A stretch of DNA of 64,000 bases from Rhodopirellula sp. P2. Its GTDB lineage: Bacteria > Planctomycetota > Planctomycetia > Pirellulales > Pirellulaceae. Both the position numbers and the translations under genes were made by a program. Positions within the stretch are counted from its first letter, which is position 1. Each line of letters begins with the position of its first letter. The stretch is taken from positions 7,111,001 through 7,175,000 of the forward strand of contig NZ_CP118225.1 in NCBI RefSeq assembly GCF_028768465.1. The letters are read 5' to 3'. This document shows positions 10,449 through 19,459 of the stretch, in pieces. The notes under the pieces were generated by a model. That model saw only the letters and a program-made list of their open reading frames with translations. It searched no databases and was not told the DNA's origin.

Positions 10449-13190
10449 GTGAGTAAAGAACCAACCTTCTTTGACGAGATTGCAGATCCCGAGGACGAGC
10501 GAATGTGGCCGCTCGACCTGGCGCTGATTTCGTTGACCGGCCTGATCCTGTACATGATCTTGGGTTATCTCTCATTTGATGACCCGCGACCGCTGTACAA
10601 CGCCTGGACTTACGCGATCGCAGTGCCGCTGGTCGGCGCTGGACTTGCATTTGGCCTGCACCAAATCGCGTCCAAGTACGTTCAGAAATCGTTCCAGCTG
10701 GGGTTCCTGTTCAGCATCTTCGTCCACCTGCTGCTGATCGTGTTGGCGGTGCGCTGGGTCATCTTCCCCCATTATTTCCCGGAGGCGTTTGCGGGAGTCA
10801 AACCCGATCGATCACCGATCCGCAAAACGGTTCCGGAGTACCTGTTTCAGAAGCCCGATGAATCCAACGCGGTGACGCCTGATTGGTCCCAGCCCGTGGA
10901 CGCCGAGACGACCTCGCAAGTCATCCCGCTCGAGCAGCGTCAGATGCCGCCTGTGAAACGTTCCGCGCCGCGACTGGAAATCCCTCGCCCCAATCAAGAG
11001 CAACCGCGGGATCCAGAAAAGTTCCTGATGGAACGCGCTCAACCGGAGATGGCCAAACCGCAGCCCTCGGAATCGCCCTCTCGACTGGCTCGACGACGGC
11101 AACCGACCGAGCCAGCGCCTCAGGCGCAGTCAGCCCCCCAAGCCCCCGAGATCGACACTGCGGTGGCACCGACGGCGGAGCAAACGCCTGCCGAGAAATC
11201 GACGTCTGCGGCGGCCAAGCGTCAACGCAGCGGCGCCACCGTCGCGATGTCAGCGGACATGTCGCCAGCCCCCACCCAAGATCCGACACCGATGCCCGCC
11301 CCGACCATGCGAGCGATGGCGGAATCGATGCCGACGGTTGGCTCCGCAGGGCTGGCTCGTGAGCGCAGCCAACGGCAGCGTCCCACACGGCAATCGGCTG
11401 CCGGAGCTGCCCCCACGCCACCAACCGTCTCCATCGCGAAAGTGGAAGTCGACGCGGAACGCATGCTGACACCGGAACTGGCTCCGATTCAAAGAACCAG
11501 CCAAGCGGTGGGCGCCAACGTGACGCTTTCACCGGGTGAATCCGCCATGGCCGCGATCGACAACGCGCCGACAACGGGGCAGGGTAACCTGCCTCAAGCC
11601 GCGCGCTTGGCCACAATGGCGGGGATGCCCGAGGCAACCAACCAAGCACTCAGCAGGCCACGATCCGCCAAACGTCGAAGCGTCGGCCAACGCAGCGGCT
11701 CCACCGGACCGGGCCCCGATTCGGGAGCCATCGCCGCGATGCTGGCCGACGCCACGGACGAGGGTTCCGCGCCGGGCGAAGCGTCCGATGCGGCCACGGA
11801 CCGGATGATGAACGACAGCCCGTCGCGTGACCTGGCCCGCTCTGCCGAATCGTCATTGAACGAATTAGCGATGACGGCGGACCCTGTCTTTGACCTCAAC
11901 GCTCCGGACGGTCCAGCGGGATTGTCCATCGAGCGAGCGGACAAAGCAGGCATCGTCCCATCCGATGAACCAGTCGAAATGGCAGCGTTGGACCTCACCC
12001 GCGGGCAACGTCAACGACGCGATGTCGGTGGCCCAGTCACTCCCGCAGGTCTGTCCGTCGCGGCCGTGGAACAGTTCAGCCGGCGTGTTCAACGCACCAA
12101 TGGCGGCGCCGCGCCCGCGCCCGCAGGCATGGTCGGGCCCGCCACAGAAGAAGCCATCGAACTTGGACTCGCGTTCCTCGCCTCGCTGCAAAACGAAGAT
12201 GGCAGCTGGGCACTGCAAGGGCACGGCGAAGACGTGATCCTGCAATCCGACACCGCCGCGACGGGCATGTGCCTGCTGGCGTTTCAAGGTGCTGGCTACA
12301 CCCACCGGCAACATCAATACGCCCCGGTCGTCGCCAAGGGCCTGAAGTTCCTGATCGACAACCAACGCACCAACGGTGATTTGTACCGTCGTGAAAATCC
12401 GCTGAGCGACCAAAACGTTGCCTTCTATTCTCACGGAATCGCAGCCTTGGCATTGTGCGAAGCCTACGGCATGACGCAGGACAGCGAACTGCGTGAACCA
12501 GCCCAGATGTGCCTCAATTACATCGAAGCAACCCAGCACCGACAACGCGGCGGATGGCGTTACACACCGCAGGTCAGCAGCGACACCAGTGTCACCGGCT
12601 GGATGATGATGGCGCTCAAGAGTGGCGAATTGTCTGGGCTGGATGTTTCCCCTGACACTTACGCCGGGATCAATCGCTGGCTGGAACTGGCCAAAGCCAG
12701 CCCCACGGAACGGGACCGCTATCGCTACAACCCGTTTGCTCCCAACACGCCTGCCCAAGCTCACGGACGCCGCCCGTCACCCACGATGACCGCGGTGGGG
12801 ATTTTGATGCGAATGTATTCCGGCTGGAGCCGTGAGAATGAAGACATGCAATCGGCGGCAGACTACATCGCCAAATTTCCACCCAGCGTTGGCACCAACC
12901 GAGTCCCACAGCGAGACACTTACTACTGGTACTACGCCACCCAGGTGATGTTCCACATGGGCGGTGAGCACTGGGAGAACTGGAATCAGTATCTCAATCC
13001 GGTCCTGATTGACAGCCAAATCAAACGCGGTCCCGAAGCAGGCAGCTGGGACCCTGAATTACCGGTCCCTGACCGATGGAGCGCTCACGGCGGACGCTTG
13101 TACGTCACCGCGATGAACCTGCTCAACTTGGAAGTCTACTACCGGCACCTGCCGATCTACGAAGAGACCGGCGCTCAACCAACGCCTTAG
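10449..13190 (+). CDS. Membrane protein with Pro/Gln-rich linker and terpenoid-cyclase-like C-domain
   Basis: The protein has 913 residues from GTG 10449, four bases after exbD. Three hydrophobic helices lie near the N-terminus (about 20-40, 54-73 and 85-106, the last GFLFSIFVHLLLIVLAVRWV). Residues about 130-560 are low-complexity, rich in Pro, Ala, Gln, Ser and Arg, and probably span the periplasm. From about 565 to the end there is an alpha/alpha-toroid repeat like squalene cyclase or prenyltransferase beta subunits (NEDGSWALQGHGEDVILQSD, GGWRYTPQVSSDTSVTGWMM, SPTMTAVGILMRMYSG). I do not see a DxDD cyclase motif, so a binding role is more likely than catalysis. The layout of anchor, long linker and C-terminal domain next to ExbB/ExbD resembles TonB or TolA in plan only. 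Confidence 0.8.
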   Translation: MSKEPTFFDEIADPEDERMWPLDLALISLTGLILYMILGYLSFDDPRPLYNAWTYAIAVPLVGAGLAFGLHQIASKYVQKSFQLGFLFSIFVHLLLIVLAVRWVIFPHYFPEAFAGVKPDRSPIRKTVPEYLFQKPDESNAVTPDWSQPVDAETTSQVIPLEQRQMPPVKRSAPRLEIPRPNQEQPRDPEKFLMERAQPEMAKPQPSESPSRLARRRQPTEPAPQAQSAPQAPEIDTAVAPTAEQTPAEKSTSAAAKRQRSGATVAMSADMSPAPTQDPTPMPAPTMRAMAESMPTVGSAGLARERSQRQRPTRQSAAGAAPTPPTVSIAKVEVDAERMLTPELAPIQRTSQAVGANVTLSPGESAMAAIDNAPTTGQGNLPQAARLATMAGMPEATNQALSRPRSAKRRSVGQRSGSTGPGPDSGAIAAMLADATDEGSAPGEASDAATDRMMNDSPSRDLARSAESSLNELAMTADPVFDLNAPDGPAGLSIERADKAGIVPSDEPVEMAALDLTRGQRQRRDVGGPVTPAGLSVAAVEQFSRRVQRTNGGAAPAPAGMVGPATEEAIELGLAFLASLQNEDGSWALQGHGEDVILQSDTAATGMCLLAFQGAGYTHRQHQYAPVVAKGLKFLIDNQRTNGDLYRRENPLSDQNVAFYSHGIAALALCEAYGMTQDSELREPAQMCLNYIEATQHRQRGGWRYTPQVSSDTSVTGWMMMALKSGELSGLDVSPDTYAGINRWLELAKASPTERDRYRYNPFAPNTPAQAHGRRPSPTMTAVGILMRMYSGWSRENEDMQSAADYIAKFPPSVGTNRVPQRDTYYWYYATQVMFHMGGEHWENWNQYLNPVLIDSQIKRGPEAGSWDPELPVPDRWSAHGGRLYVTAMNLLNLEVYYRHLPIYEETGAQPTP

Positions 13191-13192
13191 GT

Positions 13193-14641
13193 TCAGCGAG
13201 ACGAAGGTCGTCCGCCACGTCCGCGACCGTTCTTGGAACCGCCACCGGACTTGCTGGCTTCACCGCCTGTGGACTTCCGTCCGACGGTGCTGCCGCGACC
13301 ACTGACGCTGCCGGCAGCACGCCCACGACGACGTCCGCCGCCGGGCTTGGATCCACCGCCGCCCGAACCACCTGGATGGTCAGAAGAAGATCGTGAACGA
13401 CCTCCGCCGCCGGATCGACCACCGGAACGAGAATTCGATTTGTCGCCCGAACCTGGGTCCTGAAGCGGCCGAGGCTGACAACCGGGCAGTCCACTCGCAA
13501 CGGGAATCTGCAGCTTGATTTCGCGTTCAATCGCGATGAAGAACTTGGTCTCGTGGCCGCCACAGAACATGACGGTTTCGCCTTCCCGGCCCGCTCGCCC
13601 CGTTCGACCGATGCGGTGCACGTAGGCTTCGGGAGTGTTGGGCGTGTCGTAGTTGATCACCGTTTGAATGCCATCGATGTCGATGCCGCGAGCGGCCACA
13701 TCGGTGGCCACCAACACATCCAGTTCATCATTCTTGAACTTGTTCAGCGTCCGCACACGATTGGCTTGTGTTTTATTGCCGTGAATCGCCGCCGCTTTGA
13801 CACCGGCTTTGACCAATCGACGCGCCACCGCATCGGCGCCGTGCTTGGTGCGAGTGAACACCAACGTCGACCCAGTGGCCTTCGTTTCGATGAAGTGATT
13901 GAGCAAGCGTGGCTTGTCAGCTTGAGCGACAAAGCAAATCGACTGTTCGATTCGCTCGACAGTTGGCTTTTGCGGTGCGATCTGGATCGTGATCGGATCG
14001 ACCAGGATCTCATCAGCCAATTTGCGGATCGGGGCGGGCATCGTCGCCGAGAACAACAGGTTCTGTCGATCGCGAGGCAGCAGTCTCAAAATCCGTTTGA
14101 CATCGGGCAGGAACCCCATGTCGAGCATGTGATCGGCTTCGTCCAGAACGAGAATCTCGACGTCCTTTAAATCCACAAACCCTTGGCTGACCAAGTCCAA
14201 CAATCGCCCGGGCGTGGCAACCAAAGTGTCCACACCAGATTGCAACTCGCGAACCTGTGGATTTTGGTTGACACCTCCGAAAATGACCGTGCTGCGAAGC
14301 CGAGTCTTCTTGCCGTAGATCCGGAAATTCGCCTCGATCTGGGCCGACAATTCGCGGGTCGGGGACAGCACGAGCGTGCGGATGGGGCGTCTTCCAGGGC
14401 GACCACCACGACGGTTGGACGGCTCTCGCCGTTCCTGATCGTCTTCCCACATGATCTGCAGGATGGGCAGTGCAAACGCCGCCGTTTTTCCCGTGCCAGT
14501 TTGCGCGGCACCCAGGACGTCGTTGCCGTCAAGAATTTCGGGGATCGACTGAGCTTGAATCGGGGTGGGAGTTTCGTAGCCGGCTTGCTCGAGGCCTTGC
14601 AGCAAAGGGCCAGACAGCCCTAAATCTTCAAATTTGTTCAA
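13193..14641 (-). CDS. DEAD-box ATP-dependent RNA helicase
   Basis: All helicase motifs are visible: Q motif (TPTPIQAQSIP), Walker A (AQTGTGKT), PTRELSAQ, TPGRLLD, the DEAD box (VLDEADHMLDMGFL), SAT, ARGIDID and HRIGRTGR. The core ends near residue 375 and is followed by a Gly/Ser/Arg-rich tail of about 80 residues that should bind RNA, as in RhlE-type proteins. It unwinds structured RNA in ribosome assembly or mRNA decay. The start is uncertain because only TTG codons are available: TTG 14641 gives the usual family beginning (NKFEDLGLSGPLLQGLEQ) and overlaps the stop of a small upstream frame as TTGA, while TTG 14704 has GGAAG six bases upstream. The end lies two bases from the convergent cyclase-fold gene. 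Confidence 0.95.
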   Translation of the reverse strand: MNKFEDLGLSGPLLQGLEQAGYETPTPIQAQSIPEILDGNDVLGAAQTGTGKTAAFALPILQIMWEDDQERREPSNRRGGRPGRRPIRTLVLSPTRELSAQIEANFRIYGKKTRLRSTVIFGGVNQNPQVRELQSGVDTLVATPGRLLDLVSQGFVDLKDVEILVLDEADHMLDMGFLPDVKRILRLLPRDRQNLLFSATMPAPIRKLADEILVDPITIQIAPQKPTVERIEQSICFVAQADKPRLLNHFIETKATGSTLVFTRTKHGADAVARRLVKAGVKAAAIHGNKTQANRVRTLNKFKNDELDVLVATDVAARGIDIDGIQTVINYDTPNTPEAYVHRIGRTGRAGREGETVMFCGGHETKFFIAIEREIKLQIPVASGLPGCQPRPLQDPGSGDKSNSRSGGRSGGGGRSRSSSDHPGGSGGGGSKPGGGRRRGRAAGSVSGRGSTVGRKSTGGEASKSGGGSKNGRGRGGRPSSR

Positions 14642-14889
14642 AACAGGGTCCAAGGTTGGGTTCGAATCACGTGAAGCGTGACCCGTGCAATCAGCGAATT
14701 CCAAGAACCACTTCCAGGTTGCTCAAGAACTCGCCCCAGGACCAAGATGGTGTTCCCCTCGCTCACAACCATGTGATCGATACAGGGACCCAATGAACCC
14801 GGATGCGTTGCCCGCCATTTCGCGAAGACAATCGTCGCGGGCGGTTTGTGCTGAAAGACTAGCTCTCCGTCCCCAAAAGTCCATTGCAA
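14638..14889 (-). CDS. Possible small protein upstream of the helicase
   Basis: This candidate frame has 83 codons from TTG 14889. Its sequence is protein-like (WTFGDGELVFQHKPPATIVF, then PGSLGPCIDHMVVSEGNTIL) and stays plausible a few codons upstream of the proposed start, where the frame is open to about 14938 but offers no normal start codon. Its stop TGA overlaps the helicase start candidate TTG 14641 in a TTGA arrangement that is seen elsewhere in this window, which argues for translation. No family is recognised. If the helicase really starts at 14704 the two genes would overlap by 67 bases. Confidence 0.35.
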   Translation of the reverse strand: MQWTFGDGELVFQHKPPATIVFAKWRATHPGSLGPCIDHMVVSEGNTILVLGRVLEQPGSGSWNSLIARVTLHVIRTQPWTLF

Positions 14890-14952
14890 ATCGGCTTCAT
14901 CGTCCAGGAATGCGACTTTCTGCCCCCCAGCGATTCACCAGCGGAGCAATCC

Positions 14953-15354
14953 TCACTGCCCCAATCGTTCGATCACCGATTGGGCTCGTTTGGCAGCTGG
15001 GGCGAGTGCGGTGGACTTGGACTGGGCGAGTTCTCGCAAGACTTTCGAGGTCGAGGGGTCCAACTGACTCAGTCGCCCGAGCATCGTGGCGGTCCAGTAG
15101 AGCTGATCGACGGCCAACACATCCCAGCGGTCGCCGTCTTCGCCCTCGTAAAAAACCGACTCCAGCAAGCCCGCCATTTCCTCTTCTTCCTCCGCACTTG
15201 GCTCGACCGATCCCGACAGAACCTCGCTCGCCCAAGTCCGGACTTCTTCGTCATCGGATTGCAACGCGAGCAAACAGTCGACGGTTTTCCCGAGAACGTT
15301 TTCCTGACGGGCCAACGCTTCCAACTCACTCAAGGACAATTCGTTCGCACTCAT
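14953..15354 (-). CDS. Small acidic helical protein, function unknown
   Basis: The protein has 133 residues from ATG 15354 (MSANELSLSELEALARQENV). The frame continues upstream to 15582, but that part is out of character and lies mostly over the spacer and the end of glcF. The protein is acidic and helical, with a run EPSAEEEEEMAGLLESVF and a segment (TATMLGRLSQLDPSTSKVLR) reminiscent of a HEAT-like helical pair. There is no signal peptide or membrane helix. It follows glcF by about 107 bases on the same strand and may be the last gene of that transcript. I do not recognise a named family. Confidence 0.65.
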   Translation of the reverse strand: MSANELSLSELEALARQENVLGKTVDCLLALQSDDEEVRTWASEVLSGSVEPSAEEEEEMAGLLESVFYEGEDGDRWDVLAVDQLYWTATMLGRLSQLDPSTSKVLRELAQSKSTALAPAAKRAQSVIERLGQ

Positions 15355-15461
15355 CAAGATCGTCTGGGTTCTGGGGGTGGTTTGAAAGGAGCGTGACAAA
15401 GCGAGGCAAACGAAAAGCGGGTCGGCCATTGAGCGGCCTGGGCAATCACCAGAATCGCCAA

Positions 15462-16772
15462 TCAACGCGACACGGGATCGTCCAAGCAAGCACTCAAAAA
15501 TTCCATGGTGTGCATCACCCGTGGTGCCGGATGAGCCTCTGTCGCCATGGAATTCAGATGCGTCTGCAATTGCGTCAAGCAACCGATGTTGCCGCTGACC
15601 ACAATCGGGGCTCCCGTTGCCATCACCGCTTTGGCTTTTCGACGCCCGAGTTCGTCCGCCGTCTCAGGTTGATCCAAGTTGTAGGTCCCCGCTGAACCAC
15701 AACACAAGTGCGCCTCCGCAACGTCCACCAGCTCCACATCCGGAACTCGGCGAAGCAACTCACGAGGTTGCACTCGCACACCCTGAGCGTTGGCCAGATG
15801 ACACGCGTCGTGATAGGCCACCCGCACCACGGCCTCGCTCTCGTGGACCAATCCAGGCCGTCGCAAACGCAACCGATCCGCGTGCTCGCACACCACCACG
15901 GAAACGTCCTTCACCGTTTTAGCCAATGCCGTCGCCTGCGACTCGATGTCCGTGCCACGCAAGATCATGCCGTACTCTTGCATGCCCGATCCGCAACCGG
16001 CGGCGTTGGTGACAATCGCATCGATCGACAGAGAGTCACTGGAAAACGCACGGACGTTGTTGCGAGCGAACTTGGCCGCTCGATCACCGTCGCCGACATG
16101 CCAGGCCAGCGAACCACAGCAACTCTGCTCGGTTGGCACCATCACTTCCAAACCAATGTGCCGCAGCACATGGATCGTGGCTGCATTGATTTGAGGTGCC
16201 AGGACCTGTTGCGCGCATCCGGCCAACAACGCGACGCGGCCGACCTGCTCACCAATCGGTGCGTAGCGGGACTGCAGTTCCTTGGCAGCGGGCAAGGTTT
16301 CCGGCAGCAGATCCAACATCGGACGCAGGACCGAAGGGACCAAAGCAGAGAACGTTTTGCCGATCAATCCCATCCGCGCCGCGAAACGAAACCGCTTGGG
16401 GTATGGCAACGTTTGAGCAGTCAACCATCGCTGCAACCTTTGTGGCCAAGCGACCGAAGTGCGGTTTCGAACAAGCGAACGATACGGACTCAGCAGGTGC
16501 CGGTACGACACGCCCGAAGGACAAGCCGGCTCACACGCCAAGCAACCCAAACAAGCGTCCAGGTGAGGCGCCGCTTCGTCGGCAGGCATCGAACCTTCCA
16601 ACACTTCTTTCATCAGAATGATGCGACCGCGCGGCGAATCCGATTCACGCTGCAAGACGTCATAGGTCGGACAGGCAGACAAGCAAAAACCACAACGAAT
16701 GCAAGTGCTGACGGCTTCAGCCATCGCGTCCGCGTTGGGGCCCGAGCTGTCCAAGGGAATGTCATGCTGCAT
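15462..16772 (-). CDS. glcF: Glycolate oxidase iron-sulfur subunit
   Basis: The protein has 436 residues from ATG 16772, five bases after the end of glcE. Two ferredoxin-type 4Fe-4S motifs are complete: C24/C27/C30/C34 in CIRCGFCLSACP and C74/C77/C80/C84 in CLGCLACEPACP. Two cysteine-rich CCG domains follow (LLAGCAQQVL with QSCCGSLAWH, and YHDACHLANAQG with HLCCGSAGTYN). This is the layout of GlcF and of LldF/LutA-like subunits that pass electrons from the flavin subunits to the quinone pool. The usual length is about 407 residues. Together with glcD and glcE it forms the membrane-associated 2-hydroxy-acid dehydrogenase; glycolate is the most likely substrate, D-lactate is the main alternative. 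Confidence 0.93.
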   Translation of the reverse strand: MQHDIPLDSSGPNADAMAEAVSTCIRCGFCLSACPTYDVLQRESDSPRGRIILMKEVLEGSMPADEAAPHLDACLGCLACEPACPSGVSYRHLLSPYRSLVRNRTSVAWPQRLQRWLTAQTLPYPKRFRFAARMGLIGKTFSALVPSVLRPMLDLLPETLPAAKELQSRYAPIGEQVGRVALLAGCAQQVLAPQINAATIHVLRHIGLEVMVPTEQSCCGSLAWHVGDGDRAAKFARNNVRAFSSDSLSIDAIVTNAAGCGSGMQEYGMILRGTDIESQATALAKTVKDVSVVVCEHADRLRLRRPGLVHESEAVVRVAYHDACHLANAQGVRVQPRELLRRVPDVELVDVAEAHLCCGSAGTYNLDQPETADELGRRKAKAVMATGAPIVVSGNIGCLTQLQTHLNSMATEAHPAPRVMHTMEFLSACLDDPVSR

Positions 16773-16776
16773 GCGA

Positions 16777-18021
16777 TTAGGCCTCCGTGCGTTGTGTGTG
16801 CTTTGACTCGCCGAACTGGAACGGTGCAAAGCATTGATGCGGATCGATCGCCCGTGACACACGCACAACCACTTCGTCGTGCCGCCACATTCCGATTTGA
16901 GTTCCAAGGGGGTTCGCGTCGCCGGCGTCGAGTACCAAGCCCGCCAATGCATGCTCCATCAACCAAGCATCCAACACCGCCAGTTCACCGGCCCCCGTCA
17001 CGAACATGACATTGCCCGCCAGACCGAAATGCAGCTTCCATCCTCGTTGCGTCAACTGCTTGGGAAACGACTCCACCGCCGTTTCAATCTGCCGCGGCGT
17101 GATCGGAATGCGAACGGAGACTTCGCCTGGGACATCCAACAGCTGCGACCATAATTCCTGGGATTGCTGCTCGGACAATTCCCACGCGACCGCCTCTCTA
17201 AGATTGCCCCTCACGCGATCCATGATGGATTCCGCCACCGAGGTAGGCCCGGGAACCCGCAACACGATGCACCAGTCTTCCGGATCGATCATTCCAGGCG
17301 GACACAACTCGATGGCATCAAGTTCAATCGGCAATCGAGTGAGCGTTTGCATGTGCAAGGCGGCCAACGCGAGATCGCCACATTGGATCACCCAGGTTTG
17401 CGGCTCGACGGATTGAGGAAAAACCTTGAACGTCAATCGCGTCAACACACCCAATCGACCGAGGCTTCCGACCATCAACTTTGGAAAGTCGAACCCGGCG
17501 GCGTTCTTGACCACGGGGGCGCCGGTGTGAACTTCGTTGCCCAGTCCATCCAGGAACGAGGCGGCCAAGATGAAGTCGCGCAGGCCTCCGTATCGCCAGC
17601 GACCGGGACCGCTCCATCCCGAGGCAACGCAACCACCAATCGATGCTCCCAGTTCCGCTCTGGGCGGATTGAAGGGCAGGGTTTGACCGTGCTTTGCTAG
17701 CGCGGCGATGACTTCTTCAAGCGGCGTTCCCGAGGCGACCGAGATGGTGAACTCGGAAGGGTCGTGCTGAAGGATCCCAGACAGATTTCGTGTGGAAACT
17801 CGCCGTAGCGAACAGGCTGTTGATCCGATCTTCGAACCAGCCCCCTGCCCAAGGTTGGCAAGCGACAACCCAGGCTTGCTGCATCGACCAACCGGAATCA
17901 AATGATCCCCGGCGGACGAAGCCTTCCAATCGCGAATCAGCTCGACCCAGTGCCGCACGGATTCTGGAGCTTCGATGCTGTCTGGCATGGCAGATGAGGA
18001 GGTGGATTCGGATTCACTCAC
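16777..18021 (-). CDS. glcE: Glycolate oxidase FAD-binding subunit
   Basis: The protein has 414 residues starting at GTG 18021, overlapping the end of glcD by eight bases. It contains one FAD_binding_4 (PCMH-type) domain, seen as FTISVASGTPLEEVIAALAK, LPFNPPRAELGASIGGCVAS and HTGAPVVKNAAGFDFPKLMV, but lacks the C-terminal oxidase domain of GlcD, as expected for GlcE. E. coli GlcE is about 350 residues; this one is somewhat longer at the N-terminus (an acidic, serine-rich lead of about 25 residues). It forms the second flavin subunit of the glycolate dehydrogenase complex. Gene order D-E-F and the short or overlapping junctions support an operon. Confidence 0.9.
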   Translation of the reverse strand: MSESESTSSSAMPDSIEAPESVRHWVELIRDWKASSAGDHLIPVGRCSKPGLSLANLGQGAGSKIGSTACSLRRVSTRNLSGILQHDPSEFTISVASGTPLEEVIAALAKHGQTLPFNPPRAELGASIGGCVASGWSGPGRWRYGGLRDFILAASFLDGLGNEVHTGAPVVKNAAGFDFPKLMVGSLGRLGVLTRLTFKVFPQSVEPQTWVIQCGDLALAALHMQTLTRLPIELDAIELCPPGMIDPEDWCIVLRVPGPTSVAESIMDRVRGNLREAVAWELSEQQSQELWSQLLDVPGEVSVRIPITPRQIETAVESFPKQLTQRGWKLHFGLAGNVMFVTGAGELAVLDAWLMEHALAGLVLDAGDANPLGTQIGMWRHDEVVVRVSRAIDPHQCFAPFQFGESKHTQRTEA

Positions 18022-19459
18022 GGAAGATCACCCCCGCTTTTTCCAAGGGATGCAACCCGGACGTGGACAGGGCAGGGGACTCGGCATCCGGAAACATCTT
18101 GCCGCGATTGCAAATCTCGTGAGGGTCCATTTCGGCTCGCACGCGGTGCATCAAATCAATCGTGGGTTCGTCAAACATCTCGGCGAAGACACTCCGCTTC
18201 TCGACGCCAACGCCGTGCTCGCCCGTGATGGAACCGCCCATTTCGATGCACAACCGAAGGATTGCATGCGCAAACTCATTGGCCTTGTCGAAGGCACCGG
18301 GGATTTTCCCGTCGTACATGATCAGCGGGTGCAGGTTGCCGTCGCCCGCATGAAAAACATTCGCGACCGGCACACCACATTCGCGGCTCATCGCCTCGAT
18401 TCGCTCGAGGGCCTCTCCCAAACGCCGCCGCGGAACGACGCCGTCCTGAACAAGGAAGTCAGGGCTCAATCGCCCCGCCGCAGAGAACACCGATTTGCGG
18501 CCTTTCCAAATCGCCAATCGTTCGGCGTCGTTGGCAGCGATCTCGACCGCGGACGGTTGGGTGCTGGCGATCACTTCAGCCAAGATTTTCTTTTCCATCG
18601 CAACGCGTTCCGCAGACCCTTCCAGCTCCACAATCAACACGCTGTTGGCGTTCTTGGGATAGCCACAGGCCACGGCGGCTTCAGCGGCGCGAATCGACAT
18701 CGCGTCCATGATTTCCATCGCCCCCGGCAACAGATTCGCAGCGATGATCGCGCCGACCGCATTCCCGGCGGCCCGGATGTCGTCGTACCCCACCAAAACG
18801 GTGTGGAAAACTTCCGGCAACGGCAACAATCGCAACGTCGCTTGCAACGTGATCCCCAGCATGCCTTCGTTGCCACAAAAGAAACCCGTGGTGTCCGGGC
18901 CAGCATGTTCCAACGACGATCCACCGATGCTGGTCACGGTCCCATCGCCCAGCACCACATCCATTGCCAAGGTGTGCCCTGCGGTCATGCCATACTTCAG
19001 GCAGTGCGCACCACCGGAATTGAACGCGATGTTGCCACCAATCGTGCACACGGATTGACTGGACGGATCCGGCGCGAAGTACAAACCATGCGGGCGAGCG
19101 GCCTGGGAAACGGCGAGGTTCACCACCCCGCACTGGACCGTCGCGGTTCGCTCGACGGGGTCAACGTGCAAGATACGGTTCAGCCGATTCAGCGCGATCA
19201 CGATCCCGTCACGATGCGGCATCGCGCCCCCGGAGAGGCCCGTGCCACTTCCTCGCGCAACCACTGGCACGTGATGCTCGTAACACCAACGCACCGCCGA
19301 AACGACCTCGTCAGCGGTCTCGGGAAAGACCACGCCGCGAGGCCGAGCGGTGTAAGCGAGCAACCCGTCTGATTCGAATGCCGCCTGAGCCGCCGAGTCG
19401 GTCCGAAACCGATCGGCGGGGAACAACTCTGCTAAACCAGTCAGGTCGCCGGATTTCAC
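18014..19459 (-). CDS. glcD: Glycolate oxidase catalytic FAD subunit
   Basis: The protein has 481 residues starting at GTG 19459, whose bases overlap the stop of the preceding oxidoreductase gene as GTGA. An FAD_binding_4 domain covers about residues 40-180 ([36 protein letters not shown]), and an FAD-linked oxidase C-terminal domain about 215-455 ([18 protein letters not shown] and [15 protein letters not shown]). It oxidises glycolate or a related 2-hydroxy acid to the 2-keto acid and hands electrons to the GlcF clusters. Length fits E. coli GlcD (499). A D-lactate dehydrogenase of the same superfamily is possible, but the co-encoded GlcE and GlcF favour glycolate oxidase. Confidence 0.94.
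   Translation of the reverse strand: MKSGDLTGLAELFPADRFRTDSAAQAAFESDGLLAYTARPRGVVFPETADEVVSAVRWCYEHHVPVVARGSGTGLSGGAMPHRDGIVIALNRLNRILHVDPVERTATVQCGVVNLAVSQAARPHGLYFAPDPSSQSVCTIGGNIAFNSGGAHCLKYGMTAGHTLAMDVVLGDGTVTSIGGSSLEHAGPDTTGFFCGNEGMLGITLQATLRLLPLPEVFHTVLVGYDDIRAAGNAVGAIIAANLLPGAMEIMDAMSIRAAEAAVACGYPKNANSVLIVELEGSAERVAMEKKILAEVIASTQPSAVEIAANDAERLAIWKGRKSVFSAAGRLSPDFLVQDGVVPRRRLGEALERIEAMSRECGVPVANVFHAGDGNLHPLIMYDGKIPGAFDKANEFAHAILRLCIEMGGSITGEHGVGVEKRSVFAEMFDEPTIDLMHRVRAEMDPHEICNRGKMFPDAESPALSTSGLHPLEKAGVIFRE

Noticed and set aside
17975-19372. Long plus-strand frame opposite glcD
   Set aside because: It is antisense to a complete catalytic subunit and has low-complexity composition rich in Arg and His.
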